Positions 35,055-45,300 of a stretch of 64,000 bases of DNA are shown here, in pieces. Positions within the stretch are counted from its first letter, which is position 1, and each line of letters opens with the position of its first letter. Source of the DNA: Asanoa ferruginea (lineage in GTDB: Bacteria > Actinomycetota > Actinomycetes > Mycobacteriales > Micromonosporaceae); NCBI RefSeq assembly GCF_003387075.1, contig NZ_QUMQ01000001.1, forward strand, positions 6,696,001-6,760,000. Direction: 5' to 3'. The translations under genes and the position numbers were made by a program. The notes under the pieces were generated by a model. The model was not told the origin of the DNA. It did not search any database and was given only the letters and a program-made list of their open reading frames with translations.

Positions 35055-36178
35055 CGCCCGGCCGCCGTGGCGTAGGCGTCGAGATAGCCGGCGACCGTGT
35101 CGTCCCAACGGAACCGCGCGGCCACGTGCGCGCGCCCGGCGGCACCCCGGATGGCGGCACCCGGCGGATCGGTGAGCACGGCGTCGACGTGTGCGGCGAG
35201 TTCGTCCGCGGTGGCGCCGACGTAGAGCGGGCCGCCGACCGCCGCGGCCGGCGCCGGCGAGGTGATCACCGGCAGCCCGAGCGCCATCGCGTGCAACACC
35301 TTGAGCAGGACCCCACCGCCCAGGACCGATGGCACCAGCGCGGCGTGCGAGGCGCGCAGTTCGGCTGCCAGGTCCGGCACGGTGCCGGTGACGGTCACCC
35401 GCGGGCCGGCCAGCGCCGTCACCGCCGGGCTGGGCCGGGCCCCGACGATCCGCAGCTCCGCCGCCGGGTGGGCGAGCCAGACCAGCGGCATGACCCGCTC
35501 GACCAGGTGCGCGGCGACCAGCGCGTTGGCCCGCCGCCACATCGCACCGCAGAACACCAGCCGGGGCGGCGCATCCGGGACCGGCGGGCGCCACGGCTCA
35601 GCCGGCACGTCGATGCCGGGCGGGGCGAGCACCACCCGCGGGTTGTCGGCCGCGACCGTGTCGCGGTCGGTGGGCGAGAGGGTGACCACGGCGCCGGCCG
35701 CGCGGATCGCCGCGCGCTCGAACCGCCGGGTCCTGGCCAGCTCGGCCAGCCGGTAGGCGCGGGCCGGGCCGGACGCCGCCCGGACCGACTCGGCCATCAC
35801 GTCGGTGGTGATGTCGTGCAGCCCCAGCACGGTATGCGGCACCCGCCCGACCACCTCGGCGGTTTGCAGGTATTCGGCGTGCACCACGTCCGGCCGCAGC
35901 CGGGCGATCAGCCCGATCACGTCGCGGGTGGCCTGCCGGGGCCAGGCCTGCCGCAGCCAGCCGGGCTTCGCGCCCAGCCGGTCGGTGGCCCGGCCCGAAG
36001 GCGTCGCGCCGGGCAACAGCGTGTAGCCCTGGTGCTCGGCGGCCCGCGTCACCTGCGGCGAGTAGACGAACAGGTCGGTCTTCGCCGCCAGCCGGGGCAC
36101 GAGCTTGACCACCGTGTCGACGGCCGCGTGGTCGTGGTCGAGGTGTGGCGCGAACGGCGACAGCAGCAGCACCCTCAC
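35051..36178 (-). CDS. GT4-type glycosyltransferase
   Basis: 375 residues, GT-B fold. N-terminal VLLLSPFAPHLDHDHAAVDTV; C-terminal LVFCGAMWRRANALVAAHL and VLGGGVLLKVLHAMALGLPVITSP. The GTG start at 36178 overlaps the pyruvyl transferase stop (GTGA); a GTG six bases further in is an alternative. Acts in the cytoplasm on the growing lipid-linked unit. Confidence 0.92.
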   Translation of the reverse strand: MRVLLLSPFAPHLDHDHAAVDTVVKLVPRLAAKTDLFVYSPQVTRAAEHQGYTLLPGATPSGRATDRLGAKPGWLRQAWPRQATRDVIGLIARLRPDVVHAEYLQTAEVVGRVPHTVLGLHDITTDVMAESVRAASGPARAYRLAELARTRRFERAAIRAAGAVVTLSPTDRDTVAADNPRVVLAPPGIDVPAEPWRPPVPDAPPRLVFCGAMWRRANALVAAHLVERVMPLVWLAHPAAELRIVGARPSPAVTALAGPRVTVTGTVPDLAAELRASHAALVPSVLGGGVLLKVLHAMALGLPVITSPAPAAAVGGPLYVGATADELAAHVDAVLTDPPGAAIRGAAGRAHVAARFRWDDTVAGYLDAYATAAGR

Positions 36179-37272
36179 CCGGCCACCACCCCGGCGACGA
36201 ACGCCTTCGCGACCGCGCCCTGCTCGGCGAGCCGCTTCGCCGCCACCGCGAACGTGTCCGCGTCGTCGACGGCGGCGCGGGCCGTGCGGTGCAGGGTGCC
36301 CGCGTCGACGCCGGTGCCGACGACGTAGCGCTCGAGGCCGAGGTCGACGAACGCGTCGTGGACCTTCCGCTCGTAGGCGATCGCCACCGTCGGCACGCCC
36401 ATCGCGACCGCGAGCAGCACCGCGTGCAGGCGCACGCCGAGCACCAGTCGGTGCGCACCGAGCCGGCGCAGCCAGTCGTCGAGGGCGGGCCCGAACGGAC
36501 CGCCACCCTCCAGCGGGTTGGCCACCGCGTCGGCGAGGTCGGGCAGCGCGCGGGCGTGCACGGCGTCGTCCTCGCCCTGCGCGCCCCGCCCGTACGCCAT
36601 CGGCAGGAACGCCCCGGACCAGCCGTCGGTGGCGAGCGCGCCGGTCGCGCCCGAGAGCGCGGCCAGCAGCGGCCCTTCGACGGCCGGGGCGAGCGGGCGC
36701 ATCGAGACCGCGAACCGGTCGCCGGTGACCGCAGGCCGGTCCGGAAGGGCCAGCGTGTAGGCGAGGTCGCCGATCACCCGTGCCGACCGGCCGAAGTAGC
36801 CGGCGCTGCGCGCGTCGCGGACCCCGACCGAGGCGCAGCCCGCGCCGATCACCCGGAGCAGGCGGCGGCCGGCGACCGTGCCGCCCTCGCGCACCCCGGC
36901 ACCCGCCACGGCGACCGGTGTGCCGGCGAGCCGGGCCATCGCGACGATCCGGGCGAACATCGGCAGCGTGCCCGGCCACGGCAGATTGGGGGAGCGCTCC
37001 TGGAAGACCGTGCCCGGGCCGAGTAGCAGCAGGTCACACCCGCGCAGGGCGCGGGTCACCACGCCCTGCCGGTTGGCGGAGCCCTTCGCGCGCAGTGTCG
37101 GCAGGTGGATCGCGTCGACGCCGTGCAGGGCCGTCACCCGCGCCGGTTCGGGGCAGAGCACGACGAAGCTCGCGGCGGGTGCGGCCGCGCGTGCGCTGCC
37201 CATCAACGCGTGCAGCAGCAGTTCGTCGCCGAGGTTGTCGGAGCCGAACCAACCGGCGATGCCGATCCTCAT
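36175..37272 (-). CDS. Polysaccharide pyruvyl transferase family protein
   Basis: 365 residues. MRIGIAGWFGSDNLGDELLL, LLLLGPGTVFQER, VAVAGAGVREGG and VLGVRLHAVLLAVAMGVPTVAIAYERKVHDAF are hallmarks of the pyruvyl transferase family (CsaB-like), which transfers pyruvate ketals from PEP to sugars. Pyruvylation gives acidic polysaccharides and can be a ligand for SLH domains. ATGA overlap with the flippase gene and GTGA overlap with the next glycosyltransferase gene. Confidence 0.93.
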   Translation of the reverse strand: MRIGIAGWFGSDNLGDELLLHALMGSARAAAPAASFVVLCPEPARVTALHGVDAIHLPTLRAKGSANRQGVVTRALRGCDLLLLGPGTVFQERSPNLPWPGTLPMFARIVAMARLAGTPVAVAGAGVREGGTVAGRRLLRVIGAGCASVGVRDARSAGYFGRSARVIGDLAYTLALPDRPAVTGDRFAVSMRPLAPAVEGPLLAALSGATGALATDGWSGAFLPMAYGRGAQGEDDAVHARALPDLADAVANPLEGGGPFGPALDDWLRRLGAHRLVLGVRLHAVLLAVAMGVPTVAIAYERKVHDAFVDLGLERYVVGTGVDAGTLHRTARAAVDDADTFAVAAKRLAEQGAVAKAFVAGVVAG

Positions 37273-38663
37273 CGCACCTCCGCGGGAGTGAGGATGCGGG
37301 CACCGCGCCCGCGCAGTGCCTGCCCGGCGGCCAGCACCAAGAGCAGAGCGCCGGTCGCCAGCACCGCCGGTGTCTGCCCGAACCTGCCGACACCGACCAG
37401 CACCGCCGCCGCGGCGGCGACCATGCCGACACCGGCCAGCACCGGGCGGACCAGGCCGCGGTCGCGGATGAACCAGAGCATCGACGTCGCCACGATCAGC
37501 TCGGTGAGCACGGTGGACCAGGCCGCGCCGGCCGAGCCGTAGCGGCCGTCGAGGAGCAGGTTGAGCAGCAGGTTGCCGCCGATGCTGTAGACCAGCACGA
37601 GCAGCCGGCCACCGGCGCGTCCTTCGGCGAGCAGGATCGCCGACAGGCCGTAGTTGGCGAACCGCAGCGCCAGGAACAGGCCGAGCACCGCGCTGAGCGC
37701 GACGACGTCGGGCGCCGATCCGAACAGGATGGTCACGCCGAGGGGGAGGGCGATGAACAGCGCGCCGGCGGCGAGGTTTCCGGCAAGCCGGAAGAATCGG
37801 TAGATGGTGAGCGGCTCGGCGGCGTCGCCGGCCAGGCCCCGGCGTGCCGCGTACGCCAGCGCGCCCACGCCCATCGAGGCGGCGACCTGCACCGCGGGCC
37901 CGACGATGCTGGCGGCCGAGACGTAGGAGCCGACCTCGGCCGCGGTGACGAACAGGGCGAGCACGAACACGTCGCCCCGGAAGTAGATGAGCCCGAGCAG
38001 GTCGGCGGCGAAGTAGGGCAGCGAGGCGCGCAGCCGCGTCCGCACGTCGACCCGGGCCGGGCGGACCCGCCAGGCGCCGGTCGCCAGCAGCGCCACCACC
38101 GAACGCAGCCCGGCGGCGGCCAACACCAGCACGGCGGCGCGGTCCAGGGTGAGCCCGCCCCGGGTGGCGGCGACCGCGCAGGCGGCGACCAGCAGGGCTC
38201 CGGTACCCCCGTTGACGGCGGCCTCCCGCCAGGCCCGGCGGGTGCCGCGGACCAGCACCCAGCCTGTCTCGTTCCACTGCTCGAGCAGGCTCGCCGCGAA
38301 GAACAACAGGAACGCGCCGCGCAGGGCGGGGGAGACGGCGACGCTGGTGATCGGCCACGCGGCCAGCACGGCGAGGCCGAGCAGGGCCAACCGGCCGGCG
38401 TGCAGTCGGGCCACCTCGTCGGGCGCGATCTGACCGGCGGCGGCCTCGCGGGTGAGGTGGGTGACCAGGCCGAAGGAGAGCGCGGCCGCGGTGAACGAGG
38501 CGCTGAGCGTGGCCAGGCCGTAGTAGCCGACCGCCTCGGCACCGGCGCCGCGGGCCAGCAGCGCCATCACCACCAGGGTGGTCAGCCGGCTGGCGATGCT
38601 GGAGAGGCCGAGCAGTCCGGACGCGACCGTCAGCGACGGGCGGCGCGCGGTGTCAGCGGTCAT
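37269..38663 (-). CDS. Wzx-like polysaccharide flippase (MOP superfamily)
   Basis: 464 residues with twelve to fourteen helices. Opens with VASGLLGLSSIASRLTTLVVMALLARGAGAEAVGYYGLATL, broken here to show the SRLTTLVVMALLARGAG-type start of oligosaccharide flippases, and later LFGSAPDVVALSAVLGL. It would move the lipid-linked repeat unit to the outer face of the membrane. Its ATG lies 11 bases inside the end of the polymerase gene. Confidence 0.9.
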   Translation of the reverse strand: MTADTARRPSLTVASGLLGLSSIASRLTTLVVMALLARGAGAEAVGYYGLATLSASFTAAALSFGLVTHLTREAAAGQIAPDEVARLHAGRLALLGLAVLAAWPITSVAVSPALRGAFLLFFAASLLEQWNETGWVLVRGTRRAWREAAVNGGTGALLVAACAVAATRGGLTLDRAAVLVLAAAGLRSVVALLATGAWRVRPARVDVRTRLRASLPYFAADLLGLIYFRGDVFVLALFVTAAEVGSYVSAASIVGPAVQVAASMGVGALAYAARRGLAGDAAEPLTIYRFFRLAGNLAAGALFIALPLGVTILFGSAPDVVALSAVLGLFLALRFANYGLSAILLAEGRAGGRLLVLVYSIGGNLLLNLLLDGRYGSAGAAWSTVLTELIVATSMLWFIRDRGLVRPVLAGVGMVAAAAAVLVGVGRFGQTPAVLATGALLLVLAAGQALRGRGARILTPAEVR

Positions 38664-39924
38664 CGGAGCGCAGCCAGCCGCCGAAGAAGCCCACCACGAG
38701 CAGGAACAGCAGCAGGTAGGGCCCCTGCATCAGGCCCCACCCGGTCATCCCGATCAGCAGGATGCCGGGGGTCGCGCTGACCAGCACCCGCGCCGGCAGG
38801 TCGGCGCCGCGACTTCGCCAGGCCCGGACCGCGGCCAGCACGAGCACCGCACACACCGGCGCCCAGAACAGCAGCGCGCCGGCGATGCCGGTCTCGGCCG
38901 CGGTGAGCAGGAACATGTTGTGCACGGGCACGCCGGTCTGGGTGAGCCGGTCGGTCTCGCCGACCACGTCGACGTAGCCGTTGGGGCCGACGCCGGCCCA
39001 CGGGTGGTCGCCGATCGCGTCGAACGCGACGGCGGCGACGTGGCCGCGGGCACCGCCGCCCGGATCCGAGGCGAAGCGAGCGATCAACCAGGGCAACGAC
39101 AGCGCGCCCAGGGCCGCGGTCATGCCGACCACGGCGAGTTGGCGTCGCTGCCAGCGGCCGGCGGCGATCGACTCCAGCAGCACGCAGCCGGCGACCAGCG
39201 CCACCACGGCGACCAGCACGGTGCGGCTCTGGGTGAGCCAGACGCCGACGAACACCGCGCCGAGCGTCAGCCAGGTCGCCCACCGTTGCCAGCGGCTGTG
39301 CTGCGGCAGGGCGAGGACCGCCAGGCCGCAGAAGAACAGCACTTTGGACAGCTCGCCGGGGTGTGCGGTCAGGCCGGTCGCGCGGCCGAGCACGTCGAGG
39401 GCCTGCGCGCCCTCGACCCGGCGCAGCGGGAGGCCGACCGCGGCGAGCCCGACCGCGAGCAGTTGCAGCCAGGCGACGCCGGCGAGGGCCCAGCACAGCG
39501 GTGCGCGCAGCCGGCCGGCCGCCGCGCCGACCGCGAACGCGGCGATGCCCATGACGAAGGCGATCAGCCCGGAGACGGTCAGCGCGGACCGCGGCCAGGC
39601 CCACAGGCCGAGCGCGGCCAGCCAGACCACGAAGGGGGCGAACAGCAGCAGCGCGCGGCCGACAGCGCGGGGCGCGCGCCAGGCGAACACGGCGACCGCG
39701 GCCGCCACCCCGACCGTGTAGGTGTGGACGGTCGGGCGCAGGTTGGCGATGCCGGAGTAGATCGGGCTGTCGGCCGGCAACAGCGCGATCGGGCCGACCG
39801 CGACAGTGGCCACGAGCAGGCCGATCGCGAGTGGCGGCCAGGGATCGCGCAGCCAGGCCCGCAGGTCGTCGGCCTGCTCGCCGGCCGGCGCCGCGACGTG
39901 CGCCTGCGAAGTGCCGGACGGCAT
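38653..39924 (-). CDS. O-antigen ligase/polymerase-like (Wzy/WaaL) membrane protein
   Basis: 423 residues with about twelve helices. The long extracytoplasmic loop carries HPWAGVGPNGYVDVV and VPVHNMFLLTAAETGIAGALLFW, the signature of the Wzy_C/O-antigen ligase family. GLTAHPGELSKVLFF precedes it. The ATG at 39924 has GGGAG six bases upstream; the longer frame to 40005 is not needed. It probably polymerises repeat units outside the membrane. Confidence 0.9.
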   Translation of the reverse strand: MPSGTSQAHVAAPAGEQADDLRAWLRDPWPPLAIGLLVATVAVGPIALLPADSPIYSGIANLRPTVHTYTVGVAAAVAVFAWRAPRAVGRALLLFAPFVVWLAALGLWAWPRSALTVSGLIAFVMGIAAFAVGAAAGRLRAPLCWALAGVAWLQLLAVGLAAVGLPLRRVEGAQALDVLGRATGLTAHPGELSKVLFFCGLAVLALPQHSRWQRWATWLTLGAVFVGVWLTQSRTVLVAVVALVAGCVLLESIAAGRWQRRQLAVVGMTAALGALSLPWLIARFASDPGGGARGHVAAVAFDAIGDHPWAGVGPNGYVDVVGETDRLTQTGVPVHNMFLLTAAETGIAGALLFWAPVCAVLVLAAVRAWRSRGADLPARVLVSATPGILLIGMTGWGLMQGPYLLLFLLVVGFFGGWLRSDDR

Positions 39925-40008
39925 GACGAACTCCCGAGCCCCGTGGAACGCGAGCCTGCCTCGCGCGGAGCGAGTCTGCCACAGGGGTCGATGCCCCGAT
40001 GGCACCGG

Positions 40009-41136
40009 TCAGAACTTCGTCGAATCGCGTACGCCGTTGGCGACCCGCCGGATGTCGTCGACCCAGTTGGGCGGCGCGGTCATCCGCAGGACGAGCTGCC
40101 GGTCGATGGCGCTGCCCGGGGTGCTGGCCCAGTAGCCGATGACGACGAGCCCGTAGCGGTCGGCGCCGTCGAGGGTCAGCGTCTCGGCGAGCGTCGCGTT
40201 GGCGCCGGCGTAGCGCCACTGGGCGCCCCACGCCTCCTCGACCTTGCGGAGTTCGTCGCGATGCGCCTCGTCGCACACCGGGGTGCAGGCGCGAACGGTG
40301 AGCTCGCCGCCGATCTGCCCGTTGTCGGTGTTGCGGCCACAGTTGTAACGGGCGTTGCCCGGGCTGACCGCGGCCGCGACGCACTCCCAGCGGGCGGGCA
40401 GGGTCAGCGTGAAGCCGAGACCGTCGAGGTTGACCGGACGGACCGGGTTGGTCGGCCCGAACACCGGCCACTTGTTGGGCCAGTCGCCCGGCCGCGGCGG
40501 TTCGAGGCCCGGGTGCACGGGCTCGGTCGTCGGCTGCGACGCGGCGACCGTGCCGCCCGTGCTGGGCGTCGGGTCGGGATCGCCGCCGCCGCCGTTGACG
40601 ACCGCGAACACGACACCGCCGGCGGCCAGCAGGAGGACCACGCCGACGGCGATGCCCACCAGCAGCCCGCGCGGCCGGCGCTTCTTCGGGGTCGACGGCA
40701 CGATCCGCCGGCCCGGCGAGGAGAACGGGTCGGGCCCGGCGTCGAACGGCGTGGCCGGCTCGACCTGGTAGGGAGCCGGGCTGGTGATCTCCGGCGGCTC
40801 GTCGTCGTAGGAGACCTCCTTCGGCGCGTCGGACCGGTAGTCGCGGCCGAGCGCGATGAACACGCGCTCGGCGCCCGGGTCCTGCTCGCCCGGGTAGGCC
40901 ACCCACGGCTCGGTCGTGGTGAAGTCGGCCTGGAGAAACCCGGTGCGCTGCTCGGGCTCGGTCGACACGGTGGTGCTGGCGGCGAAGGCGTCTCGCCATT
41001 GCTGGTCGGCGGCGACCGCCTCGTTGAGCACCGCGACGGTGACCTGATGCTCGAAGTCGTCGACGGCCAGCCAGACCGTGCCGATGTCGCAGGTGCCCAA
41101 TCGCCCGATCACGCGATAGGGAATCTCCGGCCGCAT
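40009..41136 (-). CDS. Membrane protein with a truncated protein-kinase-like N-terminus
   Basis: 375 residues. Residues 1-55 resemble the start of a Ser/Thr kinase N-lobe (YRVIGRLGTCDIGTVWLAVDD), but the catalytic lysine, HRD and DFG segments are absent, so it is not an active kinase. Residues 60-150 are acidic/Pro-rich and disordered; KKRRPR and a helix at 158-180 anchor it; 205-375 is an extracellular domain with Cys pairs (CVAA, YNCGRN, ACTPVCDEAH). GGGAGG precedes the ATG. It lies 84 bases upstream of the polymerase gene in the same direction, so it may open the polysaccharide operon. Function unknown; perhaps a sensor or regulator. Confidence 0.8.
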   Translation of the reverse strand: MRPEIPYRVIGRLGTCDIGTVWLAVDDFEHQVTVAVLNEAVAADQQWRDAFAASTTVSTEPEQRTGFLQADFTTTEPWVAYPGEQDPGAERVFIALGRDYRSDAPKEVSYDDEPPEITSPAPYQVEPATPFDAGPDPFSSPGRRIVPSTPKKRRPRGLLVGIAVGVVLLLAAGGVVFAVVNGGGGDPDPTPSTGGTVAASQPTTEPVHPGLEPPRPGDWPNKWPVFGPTNPVRPVNLDGLGFTLTLPARWECVAAAVSPGNARYNCGRNTDNGQIGGELTVRACTPVCDEAHRDELRKVEEAWGAQWRYAGANATLAETLTLDGADRYGLVVIGYWASTPGSAIDRQLVLRMTAPPNWVDDIRRVANGVRDSTKF

Positions 41137-41331
41137 GTGTCCACCCTCCCCGGTAACCGCAAGGATGCTAACGGCCCAGGACCGCACCGGGAGATCCGCC
41201 GGGACCTCCACGGCCGGTTTGCGGCGGAGTGCGGGAAATCGCACCGTTGACCGATCGGTTGTCGCCCCGGCCGCATTGTTGATCTATTTAGATGATCCAC
41301 TAGCCGTCGGGGGCGCCTAGGGTCGGCGCTC

Positions 41332-41901
41332 GTGAGCGATCCGACACCGAGCATGTTCGACCCCACCCCGCCGCCGCGTCGCGGTCTGGCCCGCTGGCGG
41401 CGTGGCGGCAACGCCGACGGCGACGACCTGGTGAGCGGCCCGTCGGTCAGCTCGGCGCGGGTGGCCCTCGGCGTGCTTGTCGGCGTCGTCCTGCTCGGGT
41501 GCGGGTTCCTGTTCTGGCACGGCGAAGACGAGATCAAGGCCGACCGCGACCGGGCCGAGGTCATCGAACTGAGCCGCGGCCAGTGTGTCAACGAGTTCAA
41601 CGACCGCGCCCTGATCGGCAAGGTGATGGTCGTCGACTGTGCTCAGCCACACGAGGCCGAGGTGTTCGCGACGCTGCGGATGCGGGAGTGGTCGGAGTAT
41701 CCGCACCTGGACGAGATCGACCAGGAGATCTCACCGCAATGTTTCGACGCGTTCGAGGACTACGCGCCCGGCTTCGTCGACGACGAGCACATCGAGATCA
41801 ACTACCTCTATCCCGACATCCTCGCCTGGGGGGCGGGCGACCGCGGTGTCACCTGCCTGGCGGGCGACCCGGCGAACAAGCGCAGCGGGTCGCTGCACTG
41901 A
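41332..41901 (+). CDS. Septum-formation-domain membrane protein
   Basis: 189 residues. Cytoplasmic Pro/Arg-rich start, one membrane helix (about 45-63), then an extracellular domain with LSRGQCVNEF, VMVVDCAQPHEAEVFATL and PQCFDAF. That Cys/CAQPH-EAEVFA pattern defines the septum_form family of actinobacteria. GTG start at 41332 lies 8 bases after TAGGGT (41318-41323), so leaderless transcription is likely. The family's exact role is unclear. Confidence 0.88.
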   Translation: MSDPTPSMFDPTPPPRRGLARWRRGGNADGDDLVSGPSVSSARVALGVLVGVVLLGCGFLFWHGEDEIKADRDRAEVIELSRGQCVNEFNDRALIGKVMVVDCAQPHEAEVFATLRMREWSEYPHLDEIDQEISPQCFDAFEDYAPGFVDDEHIEINYLYPDILAWGAGDRGVTCLAGDPANKRSGSLH

Positions 41902-41940
41902 GCGCTTGCGCGCGTCCGGTGTGGCTGGTGAGCTGGGCAC

Positions 41941-42312
41941 ATGACTGTCGGTGCGGTTTCGCAGATCCACGTCAGTGTCAGCGATCTCGAGCGGTCCGTG
42001 CGGTTCTACCGGGATGTGCTCGGGGTGCCGTTCCTGTTCGACGTGCCGGGCCAGTCGATGGCGTTCTTCCAGAGCGGCGACGTCCGGCTCTACCTCGGCG
42101 TGCCCGAGTCCGAGGCGTTCGCCAGCCGGGTGACGCTCTACTTCGACGTCGTCGACCTCGTCGCCGAGCGGGAGCGGCTCGTCGAGGAAGGGGTCAGGTT
42201 CCTCGACGAGCCGCATGTGGTGCACCGCGACGATCAGGGCGAGCTGTGGATGAGCTTCTTCCGCGACCCTGACGGCCACAATCTCGCGATCACGGAAACG
42301 AAGAAGCCCTAG
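41941..42312 (+). CDS. VOC-family (glyoxalase/dioxygenase-type) protein
   Basis: 123 residues, a single vicinal-oxygen-chelate module. QIHVSVSDLERSVRFYRDVLGVPFLFD supplies the first metal His, and FFRDPDGHNLAITE ends with the usual DPDGN/H motif and a terminal Glu ligand. Substrate unknown. The stop shares CTAG with the convergent GH3 gene. Confidence 0.92.
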   Translation: MTVGAVSQIHVSVSDLERSVRFYRDVLGVPFLFDVPGQSMAFFQSGDVRLYLGVPESEAFASRVTLYFDVVDLVAERERLVEEGVRFLDEPHVVHRDDQGELWMSFFRDPDGHNLAITETKKP

Positions 42313-45300
42313 AAGCCGCTCCTTCCGGCTCCGTACTGGTAGAGCGGGTTACCCGTCGGCGTCGGCTGCTGGCCGGCGTCGATCTGGGACCGCAGCGTCG
42401 TGCGCTGTGCCGCGGTGGCGCCCAGGTCGTAGGGCAGGTCCCAGGCCTCGGTGGCGTCGGCCAGCACATCCGTGCCGCCGGGTCGCAGCACGTCGGCCAG
42501 GCTGCGCGGCAACTGCCAGGGCAGCTTGCCCGTTGGTGCGTAGTCACCGAAGAGCAGGCTGGCCAGGGCCGGACCCATCTCCTCGCCGCCGCGGTAGGTG
42601 ACGACGATCGCGTTGGCCTGGTCGTGCCAGTCGGTGATCACGTAGGGGCGCGGCATGACCAGTGCGACCACCACCGGGATGCCCCGGGCGCGGAAGTTCT
42701 GGATCAGCGCCACCTGGTCCGGCGGCAGGTAGGGCTGCTCCTTCACCCACTGGGTCGCGTGCGTGTAGGAGCCCTCGCCGACCGCGACGATCGCCACCTT
42801 GGGTGACGGCGCGTCACCGCTGACCACGTTGACCCCGGCCTGCGCACCCCGGGCCTGGATGGCCTGGAGCATCGTCTGCGACCCGTACTCCTGGTGGAAG
42901 TAGCTCGTCCAGATGCAGCAGGCGGAGGTGTCGGTGGCCCGCGGGCCGGCGACCACGACGGTGTCCCCGGCGTTCAGCCGAAGCGGCAGCACCGCGCCGT
43001 CGTTCTTGAGCAGGGTCATCGCCTCGCGTGAGGCCTGGTTGGCCAGCGCGGTGTAGGCCGGCGTGTGCATCCGGTAGGGACCGTTGGCGGGATCGCCGTA
43101 GGGGTTCTCGAAGAGGCCGAGCTGGAACTTGATCCGCAGCACCCGGCGGACGGCGTCGTCGATCCGGGCCGCCGGCACGCCGGCCGTGAAGCCCGCGATG
43201 GTGAAGCCGACCGCGCCGGGGTCGGCGCCGCCCATCACGTCGGAGCCGGCCTTCGCCGCGCCGATCCAGGAGCCCGAGGGCAGCCAGTCGGTCGTGATCA
43301 GACCTTGATAACCCAGATTCTGCCGGAGGTACGCGAGAATCGGCGCGCTGTCACCGGCACCAGGGCCACCGGGGTCCAGTAGGGACGAACCGGCGTACCC
43401 AGGCATGATGTTGACCGCACCCGCCTCCATCGCGGCCCGGAACGGGATCATGTGGTATTTGATCGTGACCCCGTCGTAGACGATCAGGGCCTCGCCGCCG
43501 GCGCCCTCGCCCGGCCAGTGCTTGACGGTCGCGAGCACCGAGCGCGGGTTGAGCTCGGGCCCACCCTGCAACCCGGCCACCAGCGCCCGCACCTGTGCCG
43601 CGGCGACAACAGCGTTCTCGCCGTTGCCCTCCTGGATGCGCGGGTAGAGCACCTTCGTGCCGACCTCGGCGAGCGGGCCGAGCACCCCGCGGGTGCCGAC
43701 CTCGAGTTGCTCCCGGCGCTGCATGTCGCCGAGCTTGTAGTCGAGCGCGTAGTCCTTCGCCGCGGCCAGGGCGCTCTGGGTCGGGTACGTGGTCTGGTAG
43801 CCGTGGATCGTGTCGCCGGCCGAGACGAACGGGATGCCCAGCCGGGTGCCGGCCGAAGCCAGCAGGGTGTTGTGCAGGTCCTGCGCGCCGGCCGGGCCGA
43901 AGTGCCAGCCCGAGCGCGGGAAGGCCTGCGCGTTGTAGAACATCTGGTAGGCCTTCTCCTCGGCCGTCATCCGGCCCATGAGGTCGTTGACCCGCGTCTC
44001 GACCGGCTGGCGCCAGTCCTCATACGGCGAGATCGTGCCGTTGCGGTCGAGATCGCGGGCCCCGGCGACGATGTTGATCCCGTCGGCGACCGTCTCCAGG
44101 GTCGGCACGTAGACGCTGAAGCGGCGGATCGCCGAGGTGCTGGTCGCGCCCGAGCCCGGCACCGCCACCACATACCACTTGTAGGTCCACCGGTCGGCCA
44201 GGTCCCAGCTCGGCGTGTAGGACGTGCCGGTCGGCTCGGCGACCTTCGTGTAGAGGTCGATCAGGTTGCCGGTCGCCGCGAAGTCGTAGTCGGTCCGGCT
44301 CACGTTGATCCAGACCTGGTAGCGGACCGCGCCACCGACCGCCGCCCAGGACAGGGCCGGACGGCGGGTGGTGGTGACCATGGCCGCGTCGGCCGGCGCG
44401 TTCAGCGCGAACTGGCCGGTGGTCGCCGGAGGCCGGGTCGGCCCGGAGAGCAGCGGCGGGGTGCTTGCGCTCGTGTCCACCGTGCCGAAGACCTGGAACT
44501 CCCAGAGCGAGTAGCCGTAGCCGGTGGCCCGGGCCGTGCCGTAGAGGCGCAGGTAACGGCCGGTGCCGGCGACCGCGAGCCGTTCGATGCCGCCGCGGCC
44601 GGCCGCCGTGGTGTAGATCGGCGTCCACCCCACCCCGTCGTTCGAGGTTTCCAGGCGATAGGCGCTGGCGTACGCGGACTCCCAGTTGAGCACCACCTGG
44701 TTGATGGTCGCGACGCCGCCGAAGTCGATGCTCATCCACTGTGGATCGGCGAATTGGCTCGACCAGCGGGTGGTGGTGCGCCCGTCGACCGCCGCGCCGG
44801 GCGCGTTGCCGCCCTCGAACGACGACGCGTTGACCGGCTTGAACGCGGAGATCGGGGTGCCCGTTGGCGGCGGCGGATCGGTGGGGCCACCACCGCCTCC
44901 GATCGTCCCGAAGACCCGGAACTCCCAGAGCGAGTAGCCGTAGCCGGTGGTCCGGGCGGTGCCGTACATCCGGACGTAGCGCCCTGAGCCGGACACCGCG
45001 AGGGTCTGCGTGCCACCGGCGCCGGTGGTGGTCGAGTAGATCGTGGTCCACGGCCCGCCGGCCGCGGCGGCGACCTGGATCTGGAACGCCCGCGCGGCGG
45101 CGGTCTCCCAGACCAGCTCGACCTGGTCGACCGCGGCGGTGCCGCCCAGGTCGACCTGGAGCCATTGTGGATCGGTGAAGGCGCTCGACCAGCGGGTGCC
45201 GGCGTTGCCGTCGACGGCGGCCGAGGCGGCGGTGCCGGCGTTCTCCGCCGACGAGGCGGTGGCCGTCTTGCCCTGCGAGATCAACGGCCCGGCGGCCGCG

